A DNA stretch of 64,000 bases from UBA5336 sp038745855 (lineage in GTDB: Bacteria; Pseudomonadota; Alphaproteobacteria; Caulobacterales; Hyphomonadaceae): contig JBCDLC010000002.1 of NCBI GenBank assembly GCA_038745855.1, positions 79,900 through 143,899 of the forward strand. The letters are read 5' to 3'. Position 1 is the first letter of the stretch, and the number at the start of each line of letters is the position of its first letter. Positions 43,250 through 53,082 of the stretch are shown one piece after another. The notes beneath the pieces were generated by a model that saw only the letters and a program-made list of their open reading frames with translations, did not search any database and had not been told where the DNA came from. Made by a program: the position numbers and the translations under genes.

Positions 43250-44296
43250 ATGAGACTGATCGTGACAGGCGGCGCTGGGTTCATTGGCTCGGCCGTTGTA
43301 CGGCAGGCCGTCGAGGCTGGGCATCAGGTGCTCAACGTCGACGCGTTAACCTATGCGGCCAATTTGAGCAGCTTGGACCCAATAGCCACGCGATCAAACT
43401 ACCGTTTTGAGTGCGCCAATATCTGTGATCGCGATCGAATAAGTTCGCTGATAAACGAATTCCGCCCAGATACGATCATGCACCTCGCCGCCGAAAGCCA
43501 CGTGGATCGCTCGATCGATGGGCCTGGCACCTTTATTCACACCAACATTGTCGGCACATTTAGCCTACTCGAAGCCGCGCGCGCGTATCAGTCTTCGGAT
43601 GCCGCTCCAGATACCTTCCTGTTCCACCACGTCTCGACTGATGAGGTCTATGGCTCCCTCGGGCCTACGGGGGCCTTCAGTGAATCTTCGCCTTACCAGC
43701 CAAACTCGCCCTACTCGGCTTCCAAGGCTGCCTCCGACATGCTGGCGCGCGCCTGGTGCGAAACCTATGATTTCCCTGTCCTGGTCACCAACTGCTCCAA
43801 TAATTATGGGCCATATCAATTTCCGGAGAAGCTTCTACCTGTTGTAATCCTTGCCGCTGAGGGACGCCAGCCAATACCAGTTTACGGAGATGGGCAAAAC
43901 GTGCGCGACTGGCTTTATGTGGAGGATCATGCCGACGCGCTGCTGAAGGTGGCCCAAGCTGGTCGGTCGGGCGAAACCTACTTGATCGGTGGCAATAGCG
44001 AGATGTCTAATATCGATCTGGTCCGCACCGTGTGTCGGCTGTTTGATGAACGCCGTCCAAATGGCGCGCCACACTCCGATCTCATCCGCTTTGTTGAGGA
44101 TCGACCGGGACATGACAGGCGGTATGCCGTAGACTGCGCGAAAATCGGCCGCGAACTGGAATGGCGCCCTTCAGTGCGGCTCGAAGAAGGCTTGGCCCGC
44201 ACCATTGACTGGTATCTTTCCAACGCCGATTGGATTGAGGGCATCCGCCAGCGCGGCTTCGACGGAGAACGTCTGGGACTGAACACGACCGATTGA
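43250..44296 (+). CDS. rfbB: dTDP-glucose 4,6-dehydratase
   Basis: An SDR enzyme of 348 residues making dTDP-4-keto-6-deoxyglucose. NAD-binding GGAGFIGSAVVRQAV is at the N-terminus; the catalytic VSTDEVYGSLG and YSASKAASDML (YxxxK) follow, and NCSNNYGPYQFPEKLLPVV is diagnostic for RmlB. The ATG at 43250 follows GAGGG; a longer in-frame start at 43226 is less likely. It pairs with rfbA downstream; no rmlC or rmlD is in the window. Confidence 0.96.
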   Translation: MRLIVTGGAGFIGSAVVRQAVEAGHQVLNVDALTYAANLSSLDPIATRSNYRFECANICDRDRISSLINEFRPDTIMHLAAESHVDRSIDGPGTFIHTNIVGTFSLLEAARAYQSSDAAPDTFLFHHVSTDEVYGSLGPTGAFSESSPYQPNSPYSASKAASDMLARAWCETYDFPVLVTNCSNNYGPYQFPEKLLPVVILAAEGRQPIPVYGDGQNVRDWLYVEDHADALLKVAQAGRSGETYLIGGNSEMSNIDLVRTVCRLFDERRPNGAPHSDLIRFVEDRPGHDRRYAVDCAKIGRELEWRPSVRLEEGLARTIDWYLSNADWIEGIRQRGFDGERLGLNTTD

Positions 44297-44508
44297 GCGT
44301 TTTGGACGATCAATTGAGTCGCTCGACATCCGCCCCAGCGGCCGCTAGGGCAGCCTTGGACGCCCTGAAGGCGCTCTTTGTGGCGCCTATCCGCGAGGGG
44401 TAAATTCTATATGGCATCGTCTGAAGTTGATATCGCTCCGAGACGCTGGCGCGGCGACATGGTGGAAATAATGTGCAAGCGTAATTCGAACGGGGAAACC
44501 ATTTTCAC

Positions 44509-45378
44509 ATGAAAGGTATCGTTCTCGCCGGTGGCTCCGGTACGCGGCTTTTCCCGATCACGCGAGGCGTGTCGAAACAAATGCTGCCGGTTTATGACAA
44601 ACCGATGGTTTATTACCCGTTGAGCGTGCTGATGCTCGCCGGGATACGCGACATCCTCATGATTACGACACCTGACGATCAGGCGGCGTTTCAACGTCTG
44701 CTCGGCGATGGCCAGCAGTTCGGCATCCGCCTAACGTATGCTCTGCAGTCCCGTCCCGAGGGTCTGGCGCAGGCTTTTCACATTGGCGAGGATTTCATCG
44801 ACGGCGACAAGTGCGCACTCGTGCTTGGGGACAACATATTCTACGGTCAAGGCTTGCAGGAAATGCTCACAGGCGCAGCAAGTCTTGCAATCGGTGCGGA
44901 AATCTTCGTGTACCATGTTGCTGATCCAGAACGCTACGGAGTGGCGGAACTTGACGCTCGAAACGGGGTGTTATCGATCGAGGAGAAACCCACAGAGCCT
45001 AAATCGAATTTCGCGGTGACTGGCCTGTATTTCTACGATGAAAAGGTTTGCGACCTCGCACGGCAGGTGAAGCCCTCCGCTCGGGGAGAGCTCGAGATCA
45101 CAAGCCTCAATCAGCTCTACCTGGAGGCAGGCGAACTTAAGGCCCACACCATGGGTCGAGGGTATGCTTGGCTCGATACCGGCACACACGCTTCGCTGCT
45201 GGAGGCCTCGCATTTTGTACAAACGATCGAAACTCGCCAGGGCCTCAAAGTCGCTTGTTTGGAAGAGATAGCCTGGCGGAAAGGGTACATAGACGACGCG
45301 CAGCTAGAAAGGTTGGGCTCCGCTCTAAAGAACACAGATTATGGGCGATATCTGCAGTCGCTGCCAACAAATCGATAA
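44509..45378 (+). CDS. rfbA: Glucose-1-phosphate thymidylyltransferase
   Basis: Makes dTDP-glucose from dTTP and glucose-1-phosphate. Length 289, standard. Signature GIVLAGGSGTRLFPITRGVSKQMLPVYDKPMVYYPLSVLMLAGI at the N-terminus, metal-binding LGDNIFYG, VEEKP-type IEEKPTEPKSNFAVTGLYFYDE and GRGYAWLDTGTHASLLEAS. The gap between rfbB and rfbA (212 bases) holds a short 6-bp GC inverted repeat (44369/44388) but no gene. Confidence 0.97.
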   Translation: MKGIVLAGGSGTRLFPITRGVSKQMLPVYDKPMVYYPLSVLMLAGIRDILMITTPDDQAAFQRLLGDGQQFGIRLTYALQSRPEGLAQAFHIGEDFIDGDKCALVLGDNIFYGQGLQEMLTGAASLAIGAEIFVYHVADPERYGVAELDARNGVLSIEEKPTEPKSNFAVTGLYFYDEKVCDLARQVKPSARGELEITSLNQLYLEAGELKAHTMGRGYAWLDTGTHASLLEASHFVQTIETRQGLKVACLEEIAWRKGYIDDAQLERLGSALKNTDYGRYLQSLPTNR

Positions 45379-45775
45379 GACATGCCCTCATTTGCGCTGC
45401 GATCTTTCGACAGGTCTGCCCACTGGACGACGACCCAGTCTACTGATTTTGATCAGGATCGGCTCCAAGCTTTTTTGGACGAGTATTGGTACTTTTGGCT
45501 CGAAGTACCGTGCACCACGCCTGCACTTCATCCCCACAAACGCGCACAGAAATTGATCACGTTGCGCGATTAACACAGCAGCAGAATACAAGTCATATCG
45601 TCCTAATCTGGAGGTTACCTCGTCGATAACCCCTAACCAAATTGTCTCGGCGGCGCCGGGGACGAGCCACGAATGACTTTGACTACGGCGGCTGAGACGG
45701 TAACAGTCGTGGTGAATAGATCGCTACACTATAGCGTTGATATCCTGACGACTATTCCGACGTTTGAAAGGCACG
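45379..45775. other. Intergenic region
   Basis: About 400 bases after rfbA. Only short frames without recognisable features (for example 45382-45573); I see no gene, RNA or clear repeat. The promoter of the epimerase gene may lie near 45720-45760. Confidence 0.4.
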
Positions 45776-46825
45776 ATGCCAATGAAGGTCCTTGTCACAG
45801 GCACTGCCGGCTTCATCGGCTTCCACACGGCCATGACGCTGCTTGCGCGCGGCGACGACGTAGTCGGGTTCGACGTGGTCAATGACTATTATGATCAAAA
45901 GCTCAAAGAAACGCGCCTAAACTTGCTCGAAGAAAGAGGGTCGAAAGTTTCGGGCCAATGGCAATTCGAGCGTGCCGACCTCTGCGGCCAGGAGGCAGTC
46001 GAAGGGGTATTTAAACGGCACACCTTTGATCGTGTGATCCATTTGGCGGCTCAGGCAGGTGTCCGACATAGCCTGAGCCACCCGCACTCCTATGTTCAGT
46101 CGAACATCGTCGCTTTCACGAATATTCTGGAAGCCTGCCGGCACAACAAGATCCCCCACCTGACCTATGCTTCAACATCAAGCGTCTACGGGGCAAATAC
46201 GACTCTTCCATTCTCTGAACATCACAGTGTTGACCACCCACTTCAGTTCTACGCGGCCACCAAAAGGGCCAATGAACTGATGGCCCATGCCTACAGCCAT
46301 CTATTTCGGCTGCCGACGACAGGCCTCCGCTTTTTCACGGCCTATGGCCCATGGGGCCGACCCGACATGGCGTTATTCATATTTACCAAAGCCATGCTTG
46401 AGGGCGAACCGATTAACCTCTTCAACTTTGGTAGTCATACCCGCGATTTTACTTATATCGATGACCTCGTTTCTGGAGTGATCGCGGTTTCCGATGATAT
46501 CAGCCAGCCCGATCCAGACTGGGAGGCTGCGTCGCCCGATCCTGCGCGTTCGAATGCTCCATTTCGGATTTTGAACATAGGAAACAATGCTCCAATCCAG
46601 TTGTCAGAATATGTTCGCGCGCTGGAAAATACGCTTGGCGTCAAGGCCGAGATCAATCTCTTGCCCCTCCAAGCCGGCGACGTGCCTGACGCTCACGCGG
46701 ATTCGGGTGAAATCGAGAAAGCCGTGGGGTACAAACCCGCCACCTCAGTGACCAAAGGCGTAGCAGAATTTGTCCGTTGGTATCTCGATTACCATGAAGT
46801 CAAAACGGCCAAGCAATCGATTTGA
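45776..46825 (+). CDS. NAD-dependent epimerase, UDP-glucuronate 4-epimerase-like
   Basis: An SDR sugar-nucleotide epimerase of 349 residues. NAD-binding VLVTGTAGFIGFHTAMTLLARGDDVVGFDVVNDYYDQKLKETR is typical of LpsL/CapI-type UDP-glucuronate epimerases. The STSSVYG and YAATKRANELMAHAYSHLF (YxxxK) catalytic blocks and TAYGPWGRPDMALF follow. It supplies UDP-galacturonate for the polymer. Start at 45776 or 45782 (MKVLVTG); an AAAGG box favours either weakly. Confidence 0.92.
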   Translation: MPMKVLVTGTAGFIGFHTAMTLLARGDDVVGFDVVNDYYDQKLKETRLNLLEERGSKVSGQWQFERADLCGQEAVEGVFKRHTFDRVIHLAAQAGVRHSLSHPHSYVQSNIVAFTNILEACRHNKIPHLTYASTSSVYGANTTLPFSEHHSVDHPLQFYAATKRANELMAHAYSHLFRLPTTGLRFFTAYGPWGRPDMALFIFTKAMLEGEPINLFNFGSHTRDFTYIDDLVSGVIAVSDDISQPDPDWEAASPDPARSNAPFRILNIGNNAPIQLSEYVRALENTLGVKAEINLLPLQAGDVPDAHADSGEIEKAVGYKPATSVTKGVAEFVRWYLDYHEVKTAKQSI

Positions 46826-47340
46826 ACGTCAATGCGACGCCCAAGCGGTTTCTGGACCAGGGTAATCTTCAGTTTGCCAATGGCAGTACCGCGTTCTCAG
46901 GGGGTATTGGTTGAAGCCTCAGCAAGCGTGACATAGCTCCGGCAAGCATGCCTCGCCACACACAGCTTCAAATTAAGTTGTTTCCGGAGCTTTCCCGCCA
47001 GGGTTGGAAGCTTCGATAGAGCATATTCGAGCGGCGCTTTAACAGCTTCAAGAATACTCCTGGTTCATCTTATCGCTTCCCCACCCGCAAACAGTCTCTC
47101 TGTCGACATCTTTATGGCTTAGATACAGTTTGCCTAGGCCAACACCAATTCAGAAGCCGAGTTCGTCGCGGCAGCAACGATAAATTTCTCGCCTTTACCT
47201 AAACTATTTGAAAGCACACATAAAACATCGATAAACGAAGTGAATAACAAAAGATGGTCAGCTATCACAACGTTCTACTAAACCGGTGATACGACAAACA
47301 CCAGCTATAATATGGGACCGGACGTTTAGCCGTGAGAGAG
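46826..47340. other. Intergenic region
   Basis: Over 500 bases between the epimerase and the RTX gene on the opposite strand. It is relatively AT-rich, with stop codons in all frames and no recognisable gene or RNA. Confidence 0.4.
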
Positions 47341-47378
47341 GACGCTACGCGCTCGAAGGAGCAAGCGCGTAGCGCGTC
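47341..47378 (-). terminator. Hairpin after the RTX gene
   Basis: CGCTACGCGCT (from 47343) and AGCGCGTAGCG (from 47364) form a perfect 11-bp stem. It lies just past the stop of the minus-strand RTX gene. No strong T-run follows, so termination is likely but not certain. Confidence 0.45.
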
Positions 47379-47386
47379 TAACCACC

Positions 47387-48841
47387 TTACACGAAGATTG
47401 CATCTGAAAGATCGAGAAGCTCGGTGTTAACGAGCGTAATCGAGTTTGTTCCGTCGATATCCAATACGACCGTACGCCCTACTTCGCTAACGCCGTTAAG
47501 ACCGGCAAGCGTGCTGATTCCGTAGTCGCTGAGATCCAAGAGCTCAACTGTGGCGTCGAAATCGCGCACGATATCGTCACCGCTTCCGGTATTGAACTCG
47601 AAGGTGTCAACGCCGGCGCCGCCAGCAAGGACATCATTGCCAACAGTTGAAATGAGAACGTTGTCTTGACTACCGCCCTCTAAAACAAGAGTTCCATCGT
47701 CACGCAAAGTCGTGCGGAGAGTGCGTTTTCCGGTCGCCACGTCGAAGTCGTCGGTGATAGTCACGAAAGACTGGTTATTGTCGGTGTCGGTGAGCACGGA
47801 TTGCGTGCGGGCACCGCCAGAGAATGTTTCCCCACGCGTGTTGCCTGCGTTTCCACCCTGATCAAATTCCGTCGTCACTTGCGAGCGCACCCCTGCTGCA
47901 TCGTACAACGTTTCGATGGTGGCGTAGTTGCGCACATCATTCACGTCGGTCAGGGTACGCGTATCGAGGTTTCCGTCTGTCCCGAACTCAGCCTCAGCAA
48001 CGACGCCGTCGCCATAATTAATGGTTCGTTCCGTGATATCCAGCGTACTCAACACATAGGTGTCGACAATGCTATCGATAGATGCGCTGTTCACAGTTTC
48101 CTTATCAACGACGATTTCGTCTCCGGCATTATCGATCGCAACATCGTAGTCCGCGCCAAACGTGTCCGTGAACTCGACTTGCTCCACGCCAGCCAGACCC
48201 GCCGCCGCGATTGCTGAGATGTCAAAATTCGTCGGCGCAGATATCTCCACCAAATCGGCCGTGCCCGTGGCGCTCGTAATCGCGTTCAGGTCGCTCAAGT
48301 CAGCGAGGATCAGCGTGGCGCCAGCGGTAGAGTCAAGCTCGAAACGCTCTATATTCACCGCGTTGAATAGCGTTGGGTCAAATGTGTCGTCTCCGACAAA
48401 CCTCAGCGTGTCATCGCCGCGAAAACCGTCGATGTGATCGCCTTGGTCGCCGTTGTTGACGACAAACGTATCTTCCCCGGCACCACCGTTCAGACGATCC
48501 AGGCCAGCGCCGCCGATTAACGTATCATTGCCGTTGTTCCCACGGAGGTTATCAGCGCCGTCACCTCCAGATAGAAAATCATCTCCATTTCGCCCAATAA
48601 CCGTATTGTTGCTTGCATCACCTACAAACGTTGCTGCCAAAGACCCTTGGAAGATAAAACGCTCTACGGAGGAGTAAGTGTCACCGGCGGCGTCTCCGGT
48701 GTTCAGTGAAACATCCAACAAGTTCACAGTAACGCCGTTGGTATAGATGACCGTGTCAAAGCCGTTCATTAAATCGAACTGCTCATCGGTCGCTGTCGCA
48801 ACCTCGGAATTGTTTGTGTTCGTACCTACAACAGCAACCAT
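47387..48841 (-). CDS. RTX-type calcium-binding repeat protein
   Basis: A secreted or surface protein of 484 residues with no signal peptide. Ca-binding nonapeptide repeats (GGxGxDxLx) occur near residues 85-115 (GRNGDDFLSGGDGADNLRGNNGNDTLIGGAGLDRLNGGAGEDTFVV) and near 410-430 (VGNDVLAGGAGVDTFEFNTGSGDDIV). The C-terminus ends in hydrophobic/acidic residues (LLDLSDAIFV) as expected for type I secretion. The middle has no recognised domain. It lies inside the polysaccharide block; a matrix or adhesion role is a guess. No type I exporter genes are nearby. Confidence 0.88.
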   Translation of the reverse strand: MVAVVGTNTNNSEVATATDEQFDLMNGFDTVIYTNGVTVNLLDVSLNTGDAAGDTYSSVERFIFQGSLAATFVGDASNNTVIGRNGDDFLSGGDGADNLRGNNGNDTLIGGAGLDRLNGGAGEDTFVVNNGDQGDHIDGFRGDDTLRFVGDDTFDPTLFNAVNIERFELDSTAGATLILADLSDLNAITSATGTADLVEISAPTNFDISAIAAAGLAGVEQVEFTDTFGADYDVAIDNAGDEIVVDKETVNSASIDSIVDTYVLSTLDITERTINYGDGVVAEAEFGTDGNLDTRTLTDVNDVRNYATIETLYDAAGVRSQVTTEFDQGGNAGNTRGETFSGGARTQSVLTDTDNNQSFVTITDDFDVATGKRTLRTTLRDDGTLVLEGGSQDNVLISTVGNDVLAGGAGVDTFEFNTGSGDDIVRDFDATVELLDLSDYGISTLAGLNGVSEVGRTVVLDIDGTNSITLVNTELLDLSDAIFV

Positions 48842-49311
48842 TGTCTTCTCCAGCAGCTCGCAACAATTCTTGTGCCAAGAACGCTCCCCGTCTCCTCCAG
48901 CTGCGTTAACAAACTCACAACAAGCCTAGATCGCTTGTATGCTCGTAGAGTACGCGCGAGCCGAAACAGCAGAAGCCCCCAATACGGGAATCACTTACAG
49001 ATGTTGGAGTTGCTAAGCAACAACGTCTCGAAATTAGAATTACATTCTATCAACAGTATTACTCGCTTGGCTTGTGCGATTTGAGCCTCACTGGGGTTGT
49101 TCGAAGGGTTCAATCGCAACTTGATGTGCTGCTCCAGAGACCAGATTGCTACTCCAAGCAGGCGGTAACGCCACGCTGAATGCATCCGCGCCTATCGCGC
49201 CCGCGCAAGTGTTGATCCAAATTTCCCTAAGATCAGAGTGGAGCTTTCCTTAGTCGGCGTAAACGGTCTATGGGCTGGCGGGAATGCGTGCTGAGTGAAT
49301 GGACTTCTGAG
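48842..49311. other. Divergent intergenic region
   Basis: About 470 bases between the divergent RTX and dehydrogenase genes, presumably holding both promoters. I see no gene, repeat or recognised operator. Confidence 0.4.
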
Positions 49312-50589
49312 ATGGACATGGGATCGTCGCCAAAAATCGCCGTCATCGGGCTAGGGTATGTGGGCCTCCCTCTGGCAGTCGAGTTCGGGAAAGTTCGCGC
49401 AACCGTGGGCTTTGACATAAACACCGCCCGCATCGAAGAGCTGCGCGACGGCCATGACCGCACGCGCGAGATTGAACCGGCCGAACTCCAGCAAGCAGAC
49501 AGTCTGACGTTGACCGACGATCTGGAAAGTATCCGGGACGTGCAGATCTACATTGTCACAGTGCCGACGCCCATCGACACGTACAAGCAGCCGGATCTCA
49601 CGCCACTACGCAAGGCCTCGGAAACCGTGGGCAAAGTGCTGAAAAGGGGCGATATCGTCATTTACGAAAGCACAGTTTATCCAGGAGCGACTGAGGAAGA
49701 TTGCGTACCGGTGTTGGAGCGCGTCTCAGGCCTGACCTTCAACGTCGATTTCTTCTGCGGATACTCGCCCGAGCGGATAAATCCGGGCGACAAGCAGCAC
49801 CGCCTGACCACGATCAAAAAGGTAACCGCCGGGTCAACCCCAGAAGCCGCCGAGACTATCGACGCGCTTTATGCGAGCATCATTACCGCCGGCACCTACA
49901 AAGCGGAAAGCATCCGCGTGGCCGAGGCCGCCAAGGTGATCGAAAACACCCAGCGCGACCTGAATATCGCACTGGTGAACGAACTCGCGATGATCTTCCG
50001 AAAGATGGGCATCGATACAGAGTCCGTGCTCAAGGCCGCCGGCACCAAGTGGAACTTTTTGCCGTTCCGCCCCGGTCTCGTGGGAGGGCACTGTATCGGG
50101 GTCGATCCCTATTACCTGACACAAAAGGCCGAGGCGATCGGGTATCACCCACAGGTGATCCTGGCGGGGCGGCGAATCAATGATGGCATGGGCGCGTACG
50201 TCGCCAGCGAGATGGTTAAGGCCATGATCCGCAAAGGCATCGCTGTCTGGGGCGCACGTGTGTTGGTTATGGGTCTGACGTTCAAGGAGAACTGCCCCGA
50301 TCTTCGCAACACTCGTGTTGTGGACGTCGTATCTGAACTGCAAGACTACGGCATCACGGTGGACGTGCACGATCCGTGGGTTGATGCAGCAGAAGCGCAG
50401 CACGAATACGGCATCAAGCTGACCGAAACCCCCGAAGCCGGTGCCTATGACGGTGTGATCCTCGCCGTGGCGCACGACACTTTCCGCGCGCAAGGCGCAT
50501 CCGCCCTGCGCGAGCGTGCCGGGGAAACCCATGTTTTCTGCGATCTCAAGAGCGTCTTCGACATCGGCGAAAGCGATCTGAGGCTCTGA
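49312..50589 (+). CDS. tviB: UDP-N-acetyl-hexosamine 6-dehydrogenase (TviB/WbpA type)
   Basis: Oxidises UDP-GlcNAc or UDP-GalNAc to the uronic acid with two NAD. About 425 residues from the ATG at 49312 (longer starts at 49270 are possible). Rossmann motif IAVIGLGYVGLPLAVEFG; VPTPIDTYKQPDLTPLRKAS; STVYPGATEEDCVPVLE; the conserved KVIENTQRDLNIALVNELAMIF; catalytic Cys in RPGLVGGHCIGVDPYYLTQKAEAIGYHP; C-terminal FKENCPDLRNTRVVDVV. It heads a tight run of genes to 58780. Confidence 0.95.
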   Translation: MDMGSSPKIAVIGLGYVGLPLAVEFGKVRATVGFDINTARIEELRDGHDRTREIEPAELQQADSLTLTDDLESIRDVQIYIVTVPTPIDTYKQPDLTPLRKASETVGKVLKRGDIVIYESTVYPGATEEDCVPVLERVSGLTFNVDFFCGYSPERINPGDKQHRLTTIKKVTAGSTPEAAETIDALYASIITAGTYKAESIRVAEAAKVIENTQRDLNIALVNELAMIFRKMGIDTESVLKAAGTKWNFLPFRPGLVGGHCIGVDPYYLTQKAEAIGYHPQVILAGRRINDGMGAYVASEMVKAMIRKGIAVWGARVLVMGLTFKENCPDLRNTRVVDVVSELQDYGITVDVHDPWVDAAEAQHEYGIKLTETPEAGAYDGVILAVAHDTFRAQGASALRERAGETHVFCDLKSVFDIGESDLRL

Positions 50590-51974
50590 TGCTCGCCGGG
50601 AAGGTTGCAGCGTTGGGTGACGGACCGCCCCCCGGACGGCAGCACGGTCTCCGGGCGCAACTCCTGCGCGGCGGGATTTCCGGTCTGCTAGTCCGGGCTG
50701 GTGCAATCCTCGCCGGGCTCGTCGCGTCGGTCGTACTTGCCCGCGTCATGGGCCCGGAGACCTACGGGGTCTACGCCTTCGTCTTTTCCTTGATTTCGCT
50801 GCTGGGTCTGCCGGTAAAGATGGGGTTGCCAACGCTAATCCTGCGCGAGACTGCCCGTGCAGACCAGGCCGCTGACGGCGCGTTGATGCGCGGCATCTGG
50901 CGCTGGTCCGACCGCGCCATGGTGTTGATGGCCGCAGCGGTCTTGGGGCTGAGCGGCGCCTATGTCTGGCTGGTGGCCGGGCTCGATTCTCCTCGGATGA
51001 TCGCGCTGCTCTGCGCCTTGCCGCTGGTGCCGCTGATAGGCCTGGCCGAAGCCCGCGGCGCCGCGATCCGCGGGCTGCGCCGCGTCGCGCTCGGGAGCGC
51101 GCCGGACAAGATCCTGCGCCCCCTGCTGCTGGCTGGTGCCGTGGCAGCGGTCGGCTGGGTCTGGGTCGTGCCCCTGACGGCGGCCGACGTCTACCTTCTC
51201 CATTGCGGCGTGGCGGTCGTCACCGTGATCGTCGCATCTGTTATCGTCACCCGGATCCGACCGGCGCATCCGGGCGCTGAGAGCCCACGCGCCATGCCGC
51301 GGGCCTGGATTGCTGCGATACTGCCGCTGTCGGCGCTTGCGGGCCTGCAAGTCGTCAACCACAACACCGATATTCTGATGCTGGGGTCCCTCGCAATAGA
51401 TGCGGAGGTCGGGCTTTATCGTGTGGCGCTCTCGGGAGCGAGCATTGCCTTATTCGGCCTGACAACGATCAACCTGGTCATGCAACCCTATTTCGCTCGG
51501 GCCTGCGGGGCGGGAAACCATCGCCAGCTTCAGCGCCTGGCCACGGTCGGAGCGCGGTTGTCCCTGATGGGCGCGCTTCCCTTTCTGGCACTGTTCTGGT
51601 TTGGGGGGGGCTGGCTGCTCAACATGATCTATGGAGAAGCCTACACCGGGGCCTTCTGGGCATTGATCTTACTCTGCTTCGGGCAGGTCGTGAGCGCCTT
51701 TTTCGGTTCGGCCGGAAACCTCTTGACGATGTCGGGCCGAGAGTGGATCGCCGCAGGCGGACTCCTGCTGTCGACATTGGTCAATGTCGGCCTGAATTGG
51801 CTGCTGATCCCGCGCCACGGAATTGAGGGCGCTGCCATCGCGACGGGGATATCCATTGCAGTCTGGAACATCGCGCTATGGTCTGCGGCATGGACCACCT
51901 TGCGCGTAGATAGCAGCCCGATTGGTCTTCGCCGGTCACCGCCGGCTAATCTGATACGAGCGAGAACGACGTGA
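50589..51974 (+). CDS. Wzx-like polysaccharide flippase
   Basis: An integral membrane transporter of 461 residues with about 12-14 helices. The start LLRGGISGLLVRAGAILAGLVASVVLARVMGPETYGVYAFVFSLISLLGLPVKMGLPTLI is typical of RfbX/Wzx lipid-linked oligosaccharide flippases of the MOP superfamily. It overlaps the dehydrogenase stop codon by one base. An eight-G run at 51603-51610 lies in the coding sequence and may be prone to slippage. Confidence 0.92.
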   Translation: MLAGKVAALGDGPPPGRQHGLRAQLLRGGISGLLVRAGAILAGLVASVVLARVMGPETYGVYAFVFSLISLLGLPVKMGLPTLILRETARADQAADGALMRGIWRWSDRAMVLMAAAVLGLSGAYVWLVAGLDSPRMIALLCALPLVPLIGLAEARGAAIRGLRRVALGSAPDKILRPLLLAGAVAAVGWVWVVPLTAADVYLLHCGVAVVTVIVASVIVTRIRPAHPGAESPRAMPRAWIAAILPLSALAGLQVVNHNTDILMLGSLAIDAEVGLYRVALSGASIALFGLTTINLVMQPYFARACGAGNHRQLQRLATVGARLSLMGALPFLALFWFGGGWLLNMIYGEAYTGAFWALILLCFGQVVSAFFGSAGNLLTMSGREWIAAGGLLLSTLVNVGLNWLLIPRHGIEGAAIATGISIAVWNIALWSAAWTTLRVDSSPIGLRRSPPANLIRARTT

Positions 51975-52918
51975 CGGCTCAAAACAGTGATACTGTCCCC
52001 TCAAGCGCCCGTTCTGCGGCGTCTGAAGCCGGATTTTCGGGGCCGAACTTCTTCATCGTCGGCGCGCCAAAATGCGGCACGACCGCCTGGGCGACCTATC
52101 TTGCCGGCCACCCTGAGATCTTCGCACCAAGCGCTAAGGAGCCGCATTACTTCAACACGGATCACCACAACTACCGTTGGGCAAAGACGAGACTGGCATA
52201 TCTGCATTACTACAAGGATTATGGTGGCGAGAAGGTCGCTTTGGATGCCTCGGTCCAATATCTGTGCTCGGTCGATGCAGCCCGCAACATTGCCGAGTTC
52301 GACCCGCAGGCCAGGGTTTTGATCATGCTGCGCAAGCCTAGCACCTTCATCCGGTCATACCACAACCAGCTCCTGATGAATTTTGATGAGACAATAGAGG
52401 ATTTGCCCACCGCCTGGTCGTTATCGGGACAGCGTCCAGACAGCAAAATCCCGCCAGAAAACCGCGAGCCTTCGTTTCTGGACTACAAGCGCGTCGGCCT
52501 CTTTTCCGAACAGGTCGCCCGTTATCTTGAGATCTTTAAACGCTCTCAAGTCATGGTCGTCTTCATGGAGGATTGGACACAGGATCCGCGGACCCTCTAC
52601 CTGCAGCTGATGGAAGTCCTCGGGCTTGAGGACGACGGCAGGACGGAGTTTCCACAGGTCCATGCGGCCAAACATGTGTCGAACCGAACTCTGCACCGCT
52701 TGACGCAACGCCCACCCAGCACCCTGAAGACCGCGTCGCGTCTGCTCCGGCGTTTGCCCGGCATGGGCGCGGTCAAGCCGGCGCGCGTGCTACGCCGGCT
52801 GAACAGTCGCAAAGGCTACGGATCGGAAGTAGCAGATGCCGCGCTGGCCAAGGAAATCGACGCCTATTTCGAAAATGATCAAGAGCGGTTGCGAGCGCTT
52901 CTGGGAAATGAGCAATGA
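51971..52918 (+). CDS. PAPS-dependent sulfotransferase
   Basis: Transfers sulfate from PAPS. Length 315, GTG start overlapping the flippase stop. The 5'-phosphosulfate loop FIVGAPKCGTTAWATYLAGHP and the 3'-phosphate region ARVLIMLRKPSTFIRSYHNQLL are both present, with ALDASVQYL and later MEDWTQDPRTLYLQLMEVLGLED. It fits the heparan-sulfate sulfotransferase-like family. In this operon it most likely sulfates the polysaccharide; acceptor not shown. Confidence 0.93.
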   Translation: MTAQNSDTVPSSARSAASEAGFSGPNFFIVGAPKCGTTAWATYLAGHPEIFAPSAKEPHYFNTDHHNYRWAKTRLAYLHYYKDYGGEKVALDASVQYLCSVDAARNIAEFDPQARVLIMLRKPSTFIRSYHNQLLMNFDETIEDLPTAWSLSGQRPDSKIPPENREPSFLDYKRVGLFSEQVARYLEIFKRSQVMVVFMEDWTQDPRTLYLQLMEVLGLEDDGRTEFPQVHAAKHVSNRTLHRLTQRPPSTLKTASRLLRRLPGMGAVKPARVLRRLNSRKGYGSEVADAALAKEIDAYFENDQERLRALLGNEQ

Positions 52919-53082
52919 AGCCGCTCCGAGCTGTCCTCAACCGCACTTTATAGATGGTACGAGGTATGTCCGACGACGCGATCGCCCTTATGCTTATCGA
53001 TCGGTGCGCCGACATCCCCGCGAATAGCGTCGCAGTCGGCGCTCCAGCGCGGGTGATCCGTAACATCGTACCGGCGCCGTGA
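52915..53082 (+). pseudogene. Remnant of a hexapeptide-repeat acyltransferase
   Basis: The short stretch after the sulfotransferase starts as a new gene (ATG 52915: KPLRAVLNRTL then TAG). Near its end, in another frame, it encodes DIPANSVAVGAPARVIRNIVP, the standard C-terminus of a serine acetyltransferase/CysE-WcaF-like left-handed beta-helix enzyme. Only the ends survive; the middle is deleted. The next gene overlaps the end by four bases, so the deletion kept the operon intact. Confidence 0.75.

Noticed and set aside
45382..45573. A 63-codon frame after rfbA
   Set aside because: No ribosome-binding site, no family and no conserved features.
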